DNA of 64,000 nt from CALIZF01 sp046292445 (GTDB lineage: Bacteria > Pseudomonadota > Alphaproteobacteria > Rhodobacterales > Rhodobacteraceae). Positions 15,044-23,454 of the stretch are shown here, in pieces. The translations under genes and the position numbers were made by a program. The stretch spans positions 1 through 64,000 of the forward strand of contig JBKBQT010000005.1 of assembly GCA_046292445.1 (NCBI GenBank), given 5' to 3'. Numbering within the stretch: position 1 is the stretch's first letter; every line of letters begins with the position of its first letter. The notes below the pieces were generated by a model. It saw nothing but the letters and a program-made list of their open reading frames with translations. It ran no database searches and was not told the origin of the DNA.

Positions 15044-17302
15044 TCATTTTGCGGCCCATGCGGCGGGCCGTCCGGCGCGGGGCAGGCGGATCACCGCCAT
15101 CGCACCGGGCCGGTCGGTCCCACCGAACGGTTCCGCATCGGCCAGCGTCAAGGTGCCGCCGTGTTCCTCGATGATCTTCCGCACGATCGGCAGGCCGAGC
15201 CCGGTGCCCTTGGCCCGCGTCGTCACATAGGGCTCGAACAGCCGCGCGCGGTCCTCGGGCAGGCCGATGCCGTTGTCGCTGATGATGATCTGCGCGCTCT
15301 GCCCGACGGCCGACAGATGCACCCGCACCTCGGGCGCGTGGCCCGCGGGCGCGCCTTGTTCCTGGAGCGATTCGATCGCCTCGCCGGCGTTCTTGATGAG
15401 GTTGGTCAGCGCCTGGCCGATCATCGTCGCATCGACCTCGACCGGCAGCGGCCCCTCGGGCAGCTCGGCCACGAGCCGCACGCCCGGCATCGCGGTTTCC
15501 TGCAGGATGACCGCATCGCGCACGAGGCGTGTCAGATCCTCGTCCTTGCGCTCGGGCTCGGGCATGCGGGCAAAGCGGCTGAACTCGTCCACGATACGGC
15601 GCAGATCGCCCGTCTGGCGCACGATCACGTCGATATAGCTGTCGAGCGCGGCTGCGGATTCCTCGTCGAGTCTCGGGGAAAAGCGGCGGCGGATGCGTTC
15701 GGCCGAAAGCTGGATCGGGGTGAGCGGATTCTTGATCTCGTGGGCGATGCGCCGCGCGACGTCACCCCATGCGGCCATCCTTTGCGCGCTCACCAGATCG
15801 GTCACATCGTCGAAGGCGACGACGAACCCCTCCTGCCGCCCGTCGTCGCCGATCCGCGCGGCCATGCGCACGAGCAGGCTTTCCATCTTCCCGCGCCGCG
15901 TCACCCGCACCTCGTCCTGCACCGCCGCCGCCGTCCCGGCGCGCAGCCGGTCGAAGAGGGGCGCGAATTCGGGCACGATCGCGGCAAGGGTCCCGGGCGC
16001 CTCGCCGCCGATGTCGAGCATCCGCGCGCCGGCGCGGTTCACGAACTCCACCCGCCCGGCGGCGTCGAGGCCGATCACCCCGGCGGTGATCGAGGAGAGG
16101 ACCGAATCGAACAGCCGCCGCCGCACCTCGGTCTGCCGGTGGCTGTCGATGAGCGCATCGCGCTGGCCCTTGAGCTCGGTCGTCATGGTGTTGAACACGC
16201 GGCCGAGCATGGCGATCTCGTCGTCGCCCTCGCCCTCGGGCACGCGGGTGTCGAGATCGCCCGCCCCGACGCGCTGCGCCGCGCCCACCAGCCGCCCGAC
16301 CGGCTGGGCGAGGCGTTCGGCGAACCACAGCCCCAGCCAGACCGCCGCGAGGATCAGGATCAGCGCGAAGCCGAGGTAGAGCAACCCGAACTCGAACAGG
16401 AGCCGGCCGCGTTCCGCCTCGAGCTGGTGGTAGAGGCGCACCGTTTCCTGCGTCTCGTCGAGCAGCGCGAGGATGGCGCCGTCCACATCGCGGGTGACGT
16501 AGAGAAAGCGGTCCACATAGGCGTCGAGCTTCACGAGCGCGCGGAATTCCGACGCATCCCAGTCGCGGATGATGACCGTCTCGCCCGCTGCCGCGCGGGC
16601 GATCTCGGCATCGCTCGGGCGGTCGTAGTCGAACAGGTAGGACCGCTCGCCCCGCGCCCGGATCTCGCCGCTGCCGTCGATCACATAGGCCTCGCGCAGG
16701 CCGCGCTGCACAAGGCCCTGACCCTGGGTCAGGACCTGCCGCAACTCGCCGTCGCCCATGAAGAACGACGCCTGCCGCGCGAGGTTGAGGTAACCCGCCA
16801 GCGCCTCGGCATCGGTCACGAGATCGCGCTTGTGCTCGCCCTCATAGGCCTGCGCCGCCTCAAGGCTGTTGCCGACCGCGTTGCGCACCCGGTCGGAAAA
16901 CCAGCCCTCGAGCCCGACGTTGATCGTCAGCCCGGCAAAGACCGCCACCAGCACGGTCGGCGTCAGCGCGATCAGCGCGAAAAGGCCCGACAGCCGCAGG
17001 TGCAGCCGCGATCCGGCCGCGGCGGCGCGGCGGGCGGCAAAGATCCGCGCCAGCCGCCCGGCCACCAGCGCCGCCACCGCGAGCACATAGACAAGGTCGG
17101 CCAGCAGGATGATCCGCAGCGCCACCGATCCCGCGCCGCTGTCGAACGGACCGAGCACGAGGAACGTCAGCACCGCCAGCACCGGCCCGAGCACGACGAG
17201 GCCCAGCGTCACCGCCGTCTGCACCTGCCGTTGCCGCCGCAGCCGCGCAAGCCGGTCCCAGGTGGAAGAACGCGCCGCCGCCTGCACTGCATTCCCCTGC
17301 AC
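15044..17302 (-). CDS. ntrY: NtrY, membrane sensor histidine kinase
   Basis: The 752-residue kinase has membrane spans at about residues 28-52, 62-84, 106-130 and 302-326, with a sensor loop between the last two. A HAMP domain (about 326-380), a PAS domain (about 395-505), HisKA with His521 in RRIAHEIKNPLTPIQL, and a HATPase domain follow (LTNLIKNAGEA, DNGIGLP, GTGLGLPIV). It phosphorylates NtrX. The start is GTG at 17302; an internal GTG at 17287 with GGGG upstream is an alternative that loses five residues. It lies 117 bp downstream of ntrC, so it may be read from ntrBC or from its own promoter. Confidence 0.96.
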   Translation of the reverse strand: MQGNAVQAAARSSTWDRLARLRRQRQVQTAVTLGLVVLGPVLAVLTFLVLGPFDSGAGSVALRIILLADLVYVLAVAALVAGRLARIFAARRAAAAGSRLHLRLSGLFALIALTPTVLVAVFAGLTINVGLEGWFSDRVRNAVGNSLEAAQAYEGEHKRDLVTDAEALAGYLNLARQASFFMGDGELRQVLTQGQGLVQRGLREAYVIDGSGEIRARGERSYLFDYDRPSDAEIARAAAGETVIIRDWDASEFRALVKLDAYVDRFLYVTRDVDGAILALLDETQETVRLYHQLEAERGRLLFEFGLLYLGFALILILAAVWLGLWFAERLAQPVGRLVGAAQRVGAGDLDTRVPEGEGDDEIAMLGRVFNTMTTELKGQRDALIDSHRQTEVRRRLFDSVLSSITAGVIGLDAAGRVEFVNRAGARMLDIGGEAPGTLAAIVPEFAPLFDRLRAGTAAAVQDEVRVTRRGKMESLLVRMAARIGDDGRQEGFVVAFDDVTDLVSAQRMAAWGDVARRIAHEIKNPLTPIQLSAERIRRRFSPRLDEESAAALDSYIDVIVRQTGDLRRIVDEFSRFARMPEPERKDEDLTRLVRDAVILQETAMPGVRLVAELPEGPLPVEVDATMIGQALTNLIKNAGEAIESLQEQGAPAGHAPEVRVHLSAVGQSAQIIISDNGIGLPEDRARLFEPYVTTRAKGTGLGLPIVRKIIEEHGGTLTLADAEPFGGTDRPGAMAVIRLPRAGRPAAWAAK

Positions 17303-17419
17303 CTAGGCAACGGGGTCGCGCCAGCGCCCAAGCGGCGCTAGCGGTTCCGGTCACCGCCACCACGACATCTTGCGGCCCGCACCGGGTGCGAAAACCCGGC
17401 AACGCCGCCTGTTGCCGTT

Positions 17420-18787
17420 TTACATCAACTTCCGGCGGCGTGTCACGCGGATATCAAGCTCGGTAATCTTCTTTCGCAGCGTGTTCCGGTTGATCCCCAG
17501 CAGGTCGGCGCATTTGGCCTGGTTGCCGCCCGTTGCATCGAGCGCGATTTCGAGCAGCGGCGCCTCCACTTCCCGCAGGATACGCTGGTATATCCCGGGC
17601 GGGGGGAGCTGGCCGCCGTGCAGGTCGAAATACCGTTGCAGGTGACGCGACACGGATGCGGCGAGCCGGTCGCCGTCGCCGGCGCGCAGCGGTTCGGCCG
17701 CCGGCTGGTTGCCCAGCACCGCCTCGACCTCGGCGCGGCTGATCTCGGCCTCGGTGCCCGTCACGCTCAGCCGGCGCAAGAGGTTTTCGAGCTGGCGCAC
17801 ATTGCCGGGCCAGCTGTAGGCGCGCACGATCTCGCGCGCCTCGGGCGACAGCCGGCGCGGATTGGCGCCGTCGCGTTCGGCCCGGGCGAGGAAATGCTCG
17901 GCCAGCAGCAGGATGTCCTCGACCCGCTCGCGCAGCGACGGCACCGGGATGGCGACGCCGCCGAGCCGGTAGAACAGATCCTGCCGGAAGGCACCCGCCT
18001 CCATCCGCGGGGCCAGTTCGACCTGGCTCGTCGCCATCACGCGCGGCGCGCCGTCGCCCATCGTGTCGATCATCCGCACGATCCGCGCCTGCGTGTCCGC
18101 GTCGTAATCGGCGACCTCGTCGAACACGAGGCTGCCGCCCTTGGCCCGCGCACGCAGCGCCGAGGGGCCATCGGCGCCGGCGAGGTCGGCCGCCTGCACG
18201 ACGACGAAAGGCAGCGTGCGCCGGTCGGAAAAATCGTGGATCGCGCGCGCGATGAGCGATTTGCCGGTGCCTGATTCGCCGGTGATGAGCACGGGGATGT
18301 CGGTGTTCATCACCCGCGCGACAAGGCGGTAGAGCGACTGCATCGCCGGCGTGCGCCCGACCAGCGGCAGATCGTCGCCGGCCTCGCGCGGGGCGGGGGG
18401 CGCCCCGCGGCGCGGGGCGCGGTGGCGGGCGTCGAGCGCGCGCGCGGCCCGCTTCATCAGGTCGGGCAGATCGAACGGCTTGGGCAGGTAGTCGAAGGCC
18501 TCGGCCTCGGCGGCCTGGATCGCCGTCATGATCGTGTTCTGCGCCGAGATCACGATGACCGGCAGCCCGGGCCGCTTCTGGCCGATCTTGGGCAGCGCCT
18601 CGAGCCCGTTGCCGTCGGGCATGATGACGTCCGAGATGACAAGGTCGCCCTTCCCCTCCTCGACCCAGCGCATCAGCGTGACCATCGAGGACGTGGCATG
18701 CACCTTGCACCCGGCCCGCGTCAGCGCCTGCGTCAGCACCGTGCGGATCGTCCTGTCGTCATCGGCTACAAGGATCGTTCCGTCCAT
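17420..18787 (-). CDS. ntrC: NtrC, nitrogen response regulator lacking the sigma-54 contact loop
   Basis: This 455-residue regulator controls nitrogen-assimilation genes after phosphorylation by NtrB at Asp53 (VISDVIMPDG). The AAA+ domain has Walker A at 170-177 (GESGTGKS) and SWPGNVRQLENLLRRL near 325-340. The C-terminal Fis-type HTH is at about 415-450 (GGNQAKCADLLGINRNTLRKK). Between residues 200 and 222 the ELFG...GAFTGA loop is missing; the chain goes from VVVQAADLAGADG straight to GGSLVFDEV. This matches Rhodobacter capsulatus NtrC, which activates the sigma-70 polymerase. The ATG shares its A with the ntrB stop (TGATG), so the two are translationally coupled. Confidence 0.97.
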   Translation of the reverse strand: MDGTILVADDDRTIRTVLTQALTRAGCKVHATSSMVTLMRWVEEGKGDLVISDVIMPDGNGLEALPKIGQKRPGLPVIVISAQNTIMTAIQAAEAEAFDYLPKPFDLPDLMKRAARALDARHRAPRRGAPPAPREAGDDLPLVGRTPAMQSLYRLVARVMNTDIPVLITGESGTGKSLIARAIHDFSDRRTLPFVVVQAADLAGADGPSALRARAKGGSLVFDEVADYDADTQARIVRMIDTMGDGAPRVMATSQVELAPRMEAGAFRQDLFYRLGGVAIPVPSLRERVEDILLLAEHFLARAERDGANPRRLSPEAREIVRAYSWPGNVRQLENLLRRLSVTGTEAEISRAEVEAVLGNQPAAEPLRAGDGDRLAASVSRHLQRYFDLHGGQLPPPGIYQRILREVEAPLLEIALDATGGNQAKCADLLGINRNTLRKKITELDIRVTRRRKLM

Positions 18788-19890
18788 CAGGCATCCTCCC
18801 CAAGTGCCGCGCCATGCGGGGCGACGGGCAACGAAATCCGAAACACTGTCCGGCCCGGCACCGATTCGGCGGCGATCCAGCCGCCATGGTCGGACACGAT
18901 CCGTGACACCAGTGCGAGGCCGAGCCCGGTCCCGTTGGGCTTGCCGCTCACGAAGGGCTCGAACATCGCGGCCTGGATGTCCGGCGGGATGCCGGGGCCG
19001 TCGTCGATCACCTCGACCGTCAGCGGGAGCGGGACGCCCGACCGGCCATCGCTGCGCCGGCGCTTGAGCGCGATGTCATAGAACGTATGCAGCCGGATCG
19101 TGCCGCCCTGCGGCCCTGCCGCCTCGGCCGCGTTCTTGATGAGGTTGATGAACACCTGCGCCAGCTGGTCGGGGTCGGCATGGGCGGCGGGCAGCGAGGG
19201 GTCGTAATCCTCGACGATCGTCAGGCCCGAGGCAAAGCCGACCATCGCCGACCGCCGCACCCGGTCGAGCACGTCGTGCAGGTTGACGGCGCGCAGCTCG
19301 GGCCGGCGCAGGTTGCCGAACTGTTCGACCTGCTCGAGCAGCTTCACGATCCGGCGCGATTCCTCGACGATCAGGTCGGTCATCTCGCGGTCCTCGGGCG
19401 CGAGGTTCATCGACAGAAGCTGCGCCGCCCCGGTGATCCCGGCCAGCGGGTTCTTGATCTCGTGCGCGAGCATCTCGGCCATGCCGATGGCCGATTTGGC
19501 GGCGCGCTGGATTCCCGCCTGCCGGCCGAGGCGGTCGGCGATCTCGCGCGGGGAAATCAGGATCAGAAGGTGGTCGGGCCGGTCGGCGAGCGGCGCCACC
19601 TGCACCGTGCATTGCACCGGCGGCCGCTCGCCCGTCGTCACGTCCACGTCGTTCACGAACAGCGCCGCCCGATGCGCCCGCGCACGCGCGAAACCCTCGT
19701 CCATCGCCGCGTCGATGGCGAGCCGGTCGAGCACGGGCATGCCCGCCAGCACCCGGGACGAGGCGTTCAGGAACAACTCCGCCTGCGGATTGACCGTCGC
19801 GATCCGGTTCGCGCCGTCAACGATCAGCGCCGGGACGGGCAGCGATGCCCAGACCGCCGCATCCGTGTAGCCGCCGGTGTCCGGCGTCAT
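18787..19890 (-). CDS. ntrB: NtrB, nitrogen sensor histidine kinase/phosphatase
   Basis: This soluble 367-residue kinase has an N-terminal PAS domain (about residues 10-120), HisKA with His143 in LAHEIKNPLAGITGAAQLL, and a HATPase with NLIKNAAEA, DDGPGIP and GTGLGLALV. It phosphorylates NtrC when nitrogen is low and is held in phosphatase mode by PII in enterics and Rhodobacter. The start at 19890 is set by an ATGA overlap with dusB. A longer open frame upstream lies within dusB in another frame and is not NtrB. The gene is the middle member of the dusB-ntrB-ntrC operon. Confidence 0.96.
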   Translation of the reverse strand: MTPDTGGYTDAAVWASLPVPALIVDGANRIATVNPQAELFLNASSRVLAGMPVLDRLAIDAAMDEGFARARAHRAALFVNDVDVTTGERPPVQCTVQVAPLADRPDHLLILISPREIADRLGRQAGIQRAAKSAIGMAEMLAHEIKNPLAGITGAAQLLSMNLAPEDREMTDLIVEESRRIVKLLEQVEQFGNLRRPELRAVNLHDVLDRVRRSAMVGFASGLTIVEDYDPSLPAAHADPDQLAQVFINLIKNAAEAAGPQGGTIRLHTFYDIALKRRRSDGRSGVPLPLTVEVIDDGPGIPPDIQAAMFEPFVSGKPNGTGLGLALVSRIVSDHGGWIAAESVPGRTVFRISLPVAPHGAALGEDA

Positions 19891-20918
19891 GCCGCGCACC
19901 GCAGTGCCGGATCGCCCGCCGCATCGCCCGCCCCATCGCCCGGCGCATCCGCCAGCGCCGACCGCAGCAGCCGCATCGTCGTGCCCGCATCCGCCGCCGT
20001 GAGGATGGCGCGCCGCGCGCCCGGATCGGCGCCTGCCGCCTCGAGATACCAGCCGAGGTGCTTGCGCATCGACCGCAGGCCGTGGGCGGCGCCGTGGAAT
20101 GCCTGCGCCGCGTCGAGGTGCCCGGCCACGAGGTCGGCCAGCGCCGCGCCGCGCGGCGCGGCCGTGACCGGCCGGCCCGCCAGCGCCGCCGCGACCTGCG
20201 CCGGAAGCCAAGGGCGGCCCTGCGCGCCGCGGCCGATCATCACCCCTGCCGCGCCCGAGGCCGCCAGCGCCGCCCGCGCCGTCGCCGCCCCGGCGATGTC
20301 GCCATTGGCGATCACCGGCACGCCGGCCGCGGCCACCACCGGCGCGATCGCCGCCCAGTCGGCCCGGCCGGTGTAGAACTGGCACCGCGTGCGCCCGTGG
20401 ACCGTCACCATCCGCACGCCCGCCCCGGCCGCCGCGCGCGCGAGCGGTGCCGCATTGTGCGATCCGTCGTCCCAGCCGAGCCGCATCTTGAGCGTCACCG
20501 GCACCCGCACCGCACCGACCACCGCCGCGACGATGGCCAGCGCCCGATCCGGCTCGCGCATCAGCGCCGAGCCGGACAGCCCGCCGGTGACCTTGCGCGC
20601 CGGACAGCCCATGTTGATGTCGATGATCCGCGCCCCGTTCCCCTCGGCCCAGCGCGCCGCCTCGGCCATCGCGACCGGATCGCGCCCGGCGAGCTGGACG
20701 GCCGTCGGAACGCCTTTCGCCCCGTCGAGCCCGAGCGCCATTCGCGCCAGCGTCGCCGAACGGCCCGTCAACAACTCCCCCGAGGCGACCATCTCGGACA
20801 CGACAAGACCGGCACCAAACCCCGCCACGACCTGCCGGAAGGGCAGATCGGTTATCCCGGCCATGGGCGCGAGCGCCACGGGGGCGCCCAGCGTGATCTC
20901 TGCCAGCCGAATGTTCAC
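19887..20918 (-). CDS. dusB: tRNA-dihydrouridine synthase (NifR3)
   Basis: The 343-residue FMN enzyme reduces uridines in the D-loop of tRNA. It shows the family start APVALAPMAGITDLPFR, the catalytic Cys motif NMGCPARKVTGGLSGSALM, and the FMN-binding PVIANGDIAG and GVMIGRGAQGRPW. The start codon is GTG at 20918. It is the first gene of the dusB-ntrBC operon, an order described for Rhodobacter capsulatus nifR3-ntrB-ntrC. It is divergent from ispDF across 233 bp. The promoter for the whole ntr operon should lie in that gap, but I cannot pick it out with confidence. Confidence 0.96.
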   Translation of the reverse strand: MNIRLAEITLGAPVALAPMAGITDLPFRQVVAGFGAGLVVSEMVASGELLTGRSATLARMALGLDGAKGVPTAVQLAGRDPVAMAEAARWAEGNGARIIDINMGCPARKVTGGLSGSALMREPDRALAIVAAVVGAVRVPVTLKMRLGWDDGSHNAAPLARAAAGAGVRMVTVHGRTRCQFYTGRADWAAIAPVVAAAGVPVIANGDIAGAATARAALAASGAAGVMIGRGAQGRPWLPAQVAAALAGRPVTAAPRGAALADLVAGHLDAAQAFHGAAHGLRSMRKHLGWYLEAAGADPGARRAILTAADAGTTMRLLRSALADAPGDGAGDAAGDPALRCAA

Positions 20919-21151
20919 TTGCTCAATCCTTGTGCGTTGCGCCTCTCGAGCTAGGGCCTGCCATGGCGCTTGGCAACCGCCGCCGCGCCGCGCCTACAGC
21001 CTTAGGTTGCATACGCCTAAAACTTGTGCATCGCCTGCCGCCTGCTGCCCGGATCGCACCCGGCCCGGGTTGCATCCGGCGATGGACAGGACCGCGCGGC
21101 GGTCCTAGGACGCACGCGGGCGATCGGCGGATCGGCACCGGGGGGGCGGGG

Positions 21152-22285
21152 ATGCAGGCAGCGGCGGTGATCGTGGCGGCGGGGCGCGGCACGCGGGCCG
21201 GGGGCGATCTGCCCAAGCAATGGCGCGATCTCGGCGGCCGGCCGGTGCTGGCCCATGCGGTCGCGGCGCTAAGGGCGGCGGGGATCGGGCGAATCGTCCT
21301 CGTGCTGCACCCGGACGATGCGGACCGGGCGCGGGACCAGTTCCCCGGCATCGCAACGACGACGGGCGGCGACAGCCGTGCCGCCTCGGTCCGTGCCGGG
21401 CTGGCGGCGCTGGCGTCCGATCCGCCCGATGCGGTGCTGATCCACGACGGCGCCCGCCCCTTCGTCTCGCCCGCGCTCGTCGCCCGGCTGATCGCGGCGC
21501 TCGACCGCACGGCCGGCGCGGCGCCCGCGCTGGCGGTGACCGACGCGCTCTGGCGCGGGGCGGGGGGGCGGGTGACCGGCAGCGTCCCGCGCGACGGCCT
21601 CTGGCGGGCGCAGACGCCGCAGGCGTTCCGCTACGGCGCGATCCGCGCTGCCCATGAGAGCGGTCCCGTAGATGCCGCCGACGATGTGGCCGTAGCGCTG
21701 GCGGCGGGGCTTGACGTGACCATCGTCGAGGGCGACGAGGACAACATCAAGCTGACCTGGCCGGGCGATTTCGCCCGCGCCGAGGCGGTCCTGCGGGGGC
21801 GGGCGATGGATGTGCGGGTGGGGAACGGGTTCGACGTGCACGCCTTCGGGCCGGGCGATCACGTCTGGCTCTGCGGCGTTGCCGTGCCGCACGGGGCGGG
21901 GCTGGTCGGGCATTCGGATGCCGATGTGGGCATGCATGCCCTGACCGACGCGCTCTACGGCGCGCTGTCCGAGGGCGACATCGGCCGCCACTTCCCCCCC
22001 TCTGACCCGCAGTGGAAGGGCGCGGACAGCCGCATCTTCCTCGCCCATGCCGCAGACCTCGCCCGCACCCGCGGCTATCGCATCGCCCAGGCGGATGTGA
22101 CGCTCATCTGCGAGCGGCCCAAGGTCGGCCCCCATGCCGGCGCGATGCAGGCGGCGCTGGCCGGCATCCTCGGGATTGCACCCGACCGGGTGAGCGTCAA
22201 GGCGACCACCACCGAGCGGCTCGGTTTCGCAGGGCGGGAAGAGGGGATCGCCGCCCTCGCCACCGCCACCCTCGTGTCGGCATGA
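21152..22285 (+). CDS. ispDF: Bifunctional IspD/IspF of the MEP isoprenoid pathway
   Basis: The 377-residue fusion holds 2-C-methyl-D-erythritol 4-phosphate cytidylyltransferase (about residues 1-225) and 2-C-methyl-D-erythritol 2,4-cyclodiphosphate synthase (about 226-377). IspD shows AAGRGTRAGGDLPKQW, HDGARPF and QTPQAFRY. IspF shows the metal-binding VGNGFDVHAF, GHSDADVGMHALTDAL and the C-terminal KATTTERLGFAGREEGIAA. Together they catalyse two non-consecutive steps of isoprenoid precursor synthesis; the intervening IspE is elsewhere. The fusion is common in alphaproteobacteria. The ATG at 21152 matches the IspD N-terminus; the open frame further upstream is not conserved-looking. Confidence 0.97.
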   Translation: MQAAAVIVAAGRGTRAGGDLPKQWRDLGGRPVLAHAVAALRAAGIGRIVLVLHPDDADRARDQFPGIATTTGGDSRAASVRAGLAALASDPPDAVLIHDGARPFVSPALVARLIAALDRTAGAAPALAVTDALWRGAGGRVTGSVPRDGLWRAQTPQAFRYGAIRAAHESGPVDAADDVAVALAAGLDVTIVEGDEDNIKLTWPGDFARAEAVLRGRAMDVRVGNGFDVHAFGPGDHVWLCGVAVPHGAGLVGHSDADVGMHALTDALYGALSEGDIGRHFPPSDPQWKGADSRIFLAHAADLARTRGYRIAQADVTLICERPKVGPHAGAMQAALAGILGIAPDRVSVKATTTERLGFAGREEGIAALATATLVSA

Positions 22286-22352
22286 CCGCGCCGGTGCAGG
22301 CTGCGGGCCGGCCTGCGCGCGGGGCTATCCGCCGGCCCCGCCGGACCGGCCG

Positions 22353-22850
22353 ATGACCCGCGCCGCCCGCCTTCTGGCCACGGCCGGCGGCCTTGGCCAT
22401 CTGCGCCCGGCGCCGGGCACCTGGGCCTCGCTCGCCGCCGTGCTCGCCGGCCTCGCGATCGACCGCTTCCTCGGGTTTCCCGCGCTCGTCGCCGCGACCG
22501 CCGCAGCAACCCTGCTGGGCTTCTGGGCCGTGCCGCGGGTGATCGCCGGGCAAGCCGAGCGCGATCCGTCCGAGGTGGTGATCGACGAGATCGCGGGCCA
22601 GTGGCTCGCGCTCCTCTTCCCGGCCGCAGCGTTCTGGATGCGCGGCTGGGAGGGTTGGCTGCCATGGCCGGCGCCGCTGGCGGCGTTCCTGCTGTTCCGC
22701 CTCTTCGACATCTGGAAACCCTGGGTGATCGGCCGCGCCGACCGGCGGGGCGATGCGGCGGGGGTGATGCTCGACGATCTGCTGGCCGGTCTCTTCGCCG
22801 GGATCGCGACGCTCGCCGCCGCGGCCCTCGCGCACGGGGTGCTGATGTGA
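22353..22850 (+). CDS. pgpA: Phosphatidylglycerophosphatase A
   Basis: The 165-residue inner-membrane protein dephosphorylates phosphatidylglycerophosphate in phosphatidylglycerol synthesis. The family signatures GGLGHLRPAPGTWASL near the N-terminus and DPSEVVIDEIAGQWLAL in the middle are clear, together with FRLFDIWKPW. It has about three to four hydrophobic spans. It lies 67 bp after ispDF, and its TGA overlaps the GTG of the CinA-type gene (GTGA), so the three plus-strand genes probably form one operon. Confidence 0.95.
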   Translation: MTRAARLLATAGGLGHLRPAPGTWASLAAVLAGLAIDRFLGFPALVAATAAATLLGFWAVPRVIAGQAERDPSEVVIDEIAGQWLALLFPAAAFWMRGWEGWLPWPAPLAAFLLFRLFDIWKPWVIGRADRRGDAAGVMLDDLLAGLFAGIATLAAAALAHGVLM

Positions 22851-23356
22851 CCGACGCGACCGCGCCGCTCGCCGCCGCGATCCTCGAGCGCGCCCGCGCC
22901 GCCGGCGCCACCATCGCCACGGCCGAATCCTGCACCGGCGGCCTCGTCGCCGCCGCGCTGACCGATATCGCGGGATCCTCGGCCGCTTTCGATCGGGGCT
23001 TCGTGACCTATTCCAACGCGGCCAAGGTGGCCATGCTCGGCGTCGCCCCGGCCACGCTCGCCGCGCATGGCGCGGTCTCCGAACGCGTCGCGGCCGAGAT
23101 GGCGGCGGGCGCCCGGGCCGCCGCGGGCGCGACGGTCGCGGTGGCGGTCACCGGCATCGCCGGCCCGGGCGGATCGGCCTTCAAGCCCGAGGGCCGCGTC
23201 TGCTACGCCCTTGCCATGGCCGGGCGCGCGACATGGAGCGAGACGGTGGACCACGGCGCCCTCGGCCGCGCGCAGGTGCGGGCGGCCGCCACGCGCCATG
23301 CCCTGATGCTGCTGCGCGATGCGCTCGGCCTGCCCGATCCCGCGCCGCCCGCCTGA
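22847..23356 (+). CDS. CinA C-terminal domain protein (nicotinamide-nucleotide amidase type)
   Basis: The 169-residue protein consists only of the CinA C-terminal domain. It carries ATAESCTGGLVAAALTDIAGSS (the TAESCTGG signature), GFVTYSNAAK and VTGIAGPGGS. Stand-alone versions (PncC/YgaD type) deamidate nicotinamide mononucleotide in NAD recycling. The start is GTG at 22847, overlapping the pgpA stop as GTGA; a longer reading frame upstream lies inside pgpA. The pgpA-cinA pairing is common in alphaproteobacteria. Confidence 0.93.
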   Translation: MTDATAPLAAAILERARAAGATIATAESCTGGLVAAALTDIAGSSAAFDRGFVTYSNAAKVAMLGVAPATLAAHGAVSERVAAEMAAGARAAAGATVAVAVTGIAGPGGSAFKPEGRVCYALAMAGRATWSETVDHGALGRAQVRAAATRHALMLLRDALGLPDPAPPA

Positions 23357-23454
23357 TCCGTGCCCGGGCACGCGCCTGCGGGCTGGACCGCGTGCCGCCG
23401 GTGCGGTTTGATCTGCGCATCCGACACACCGGCACCCAAGCGCGAGGCAGACCC

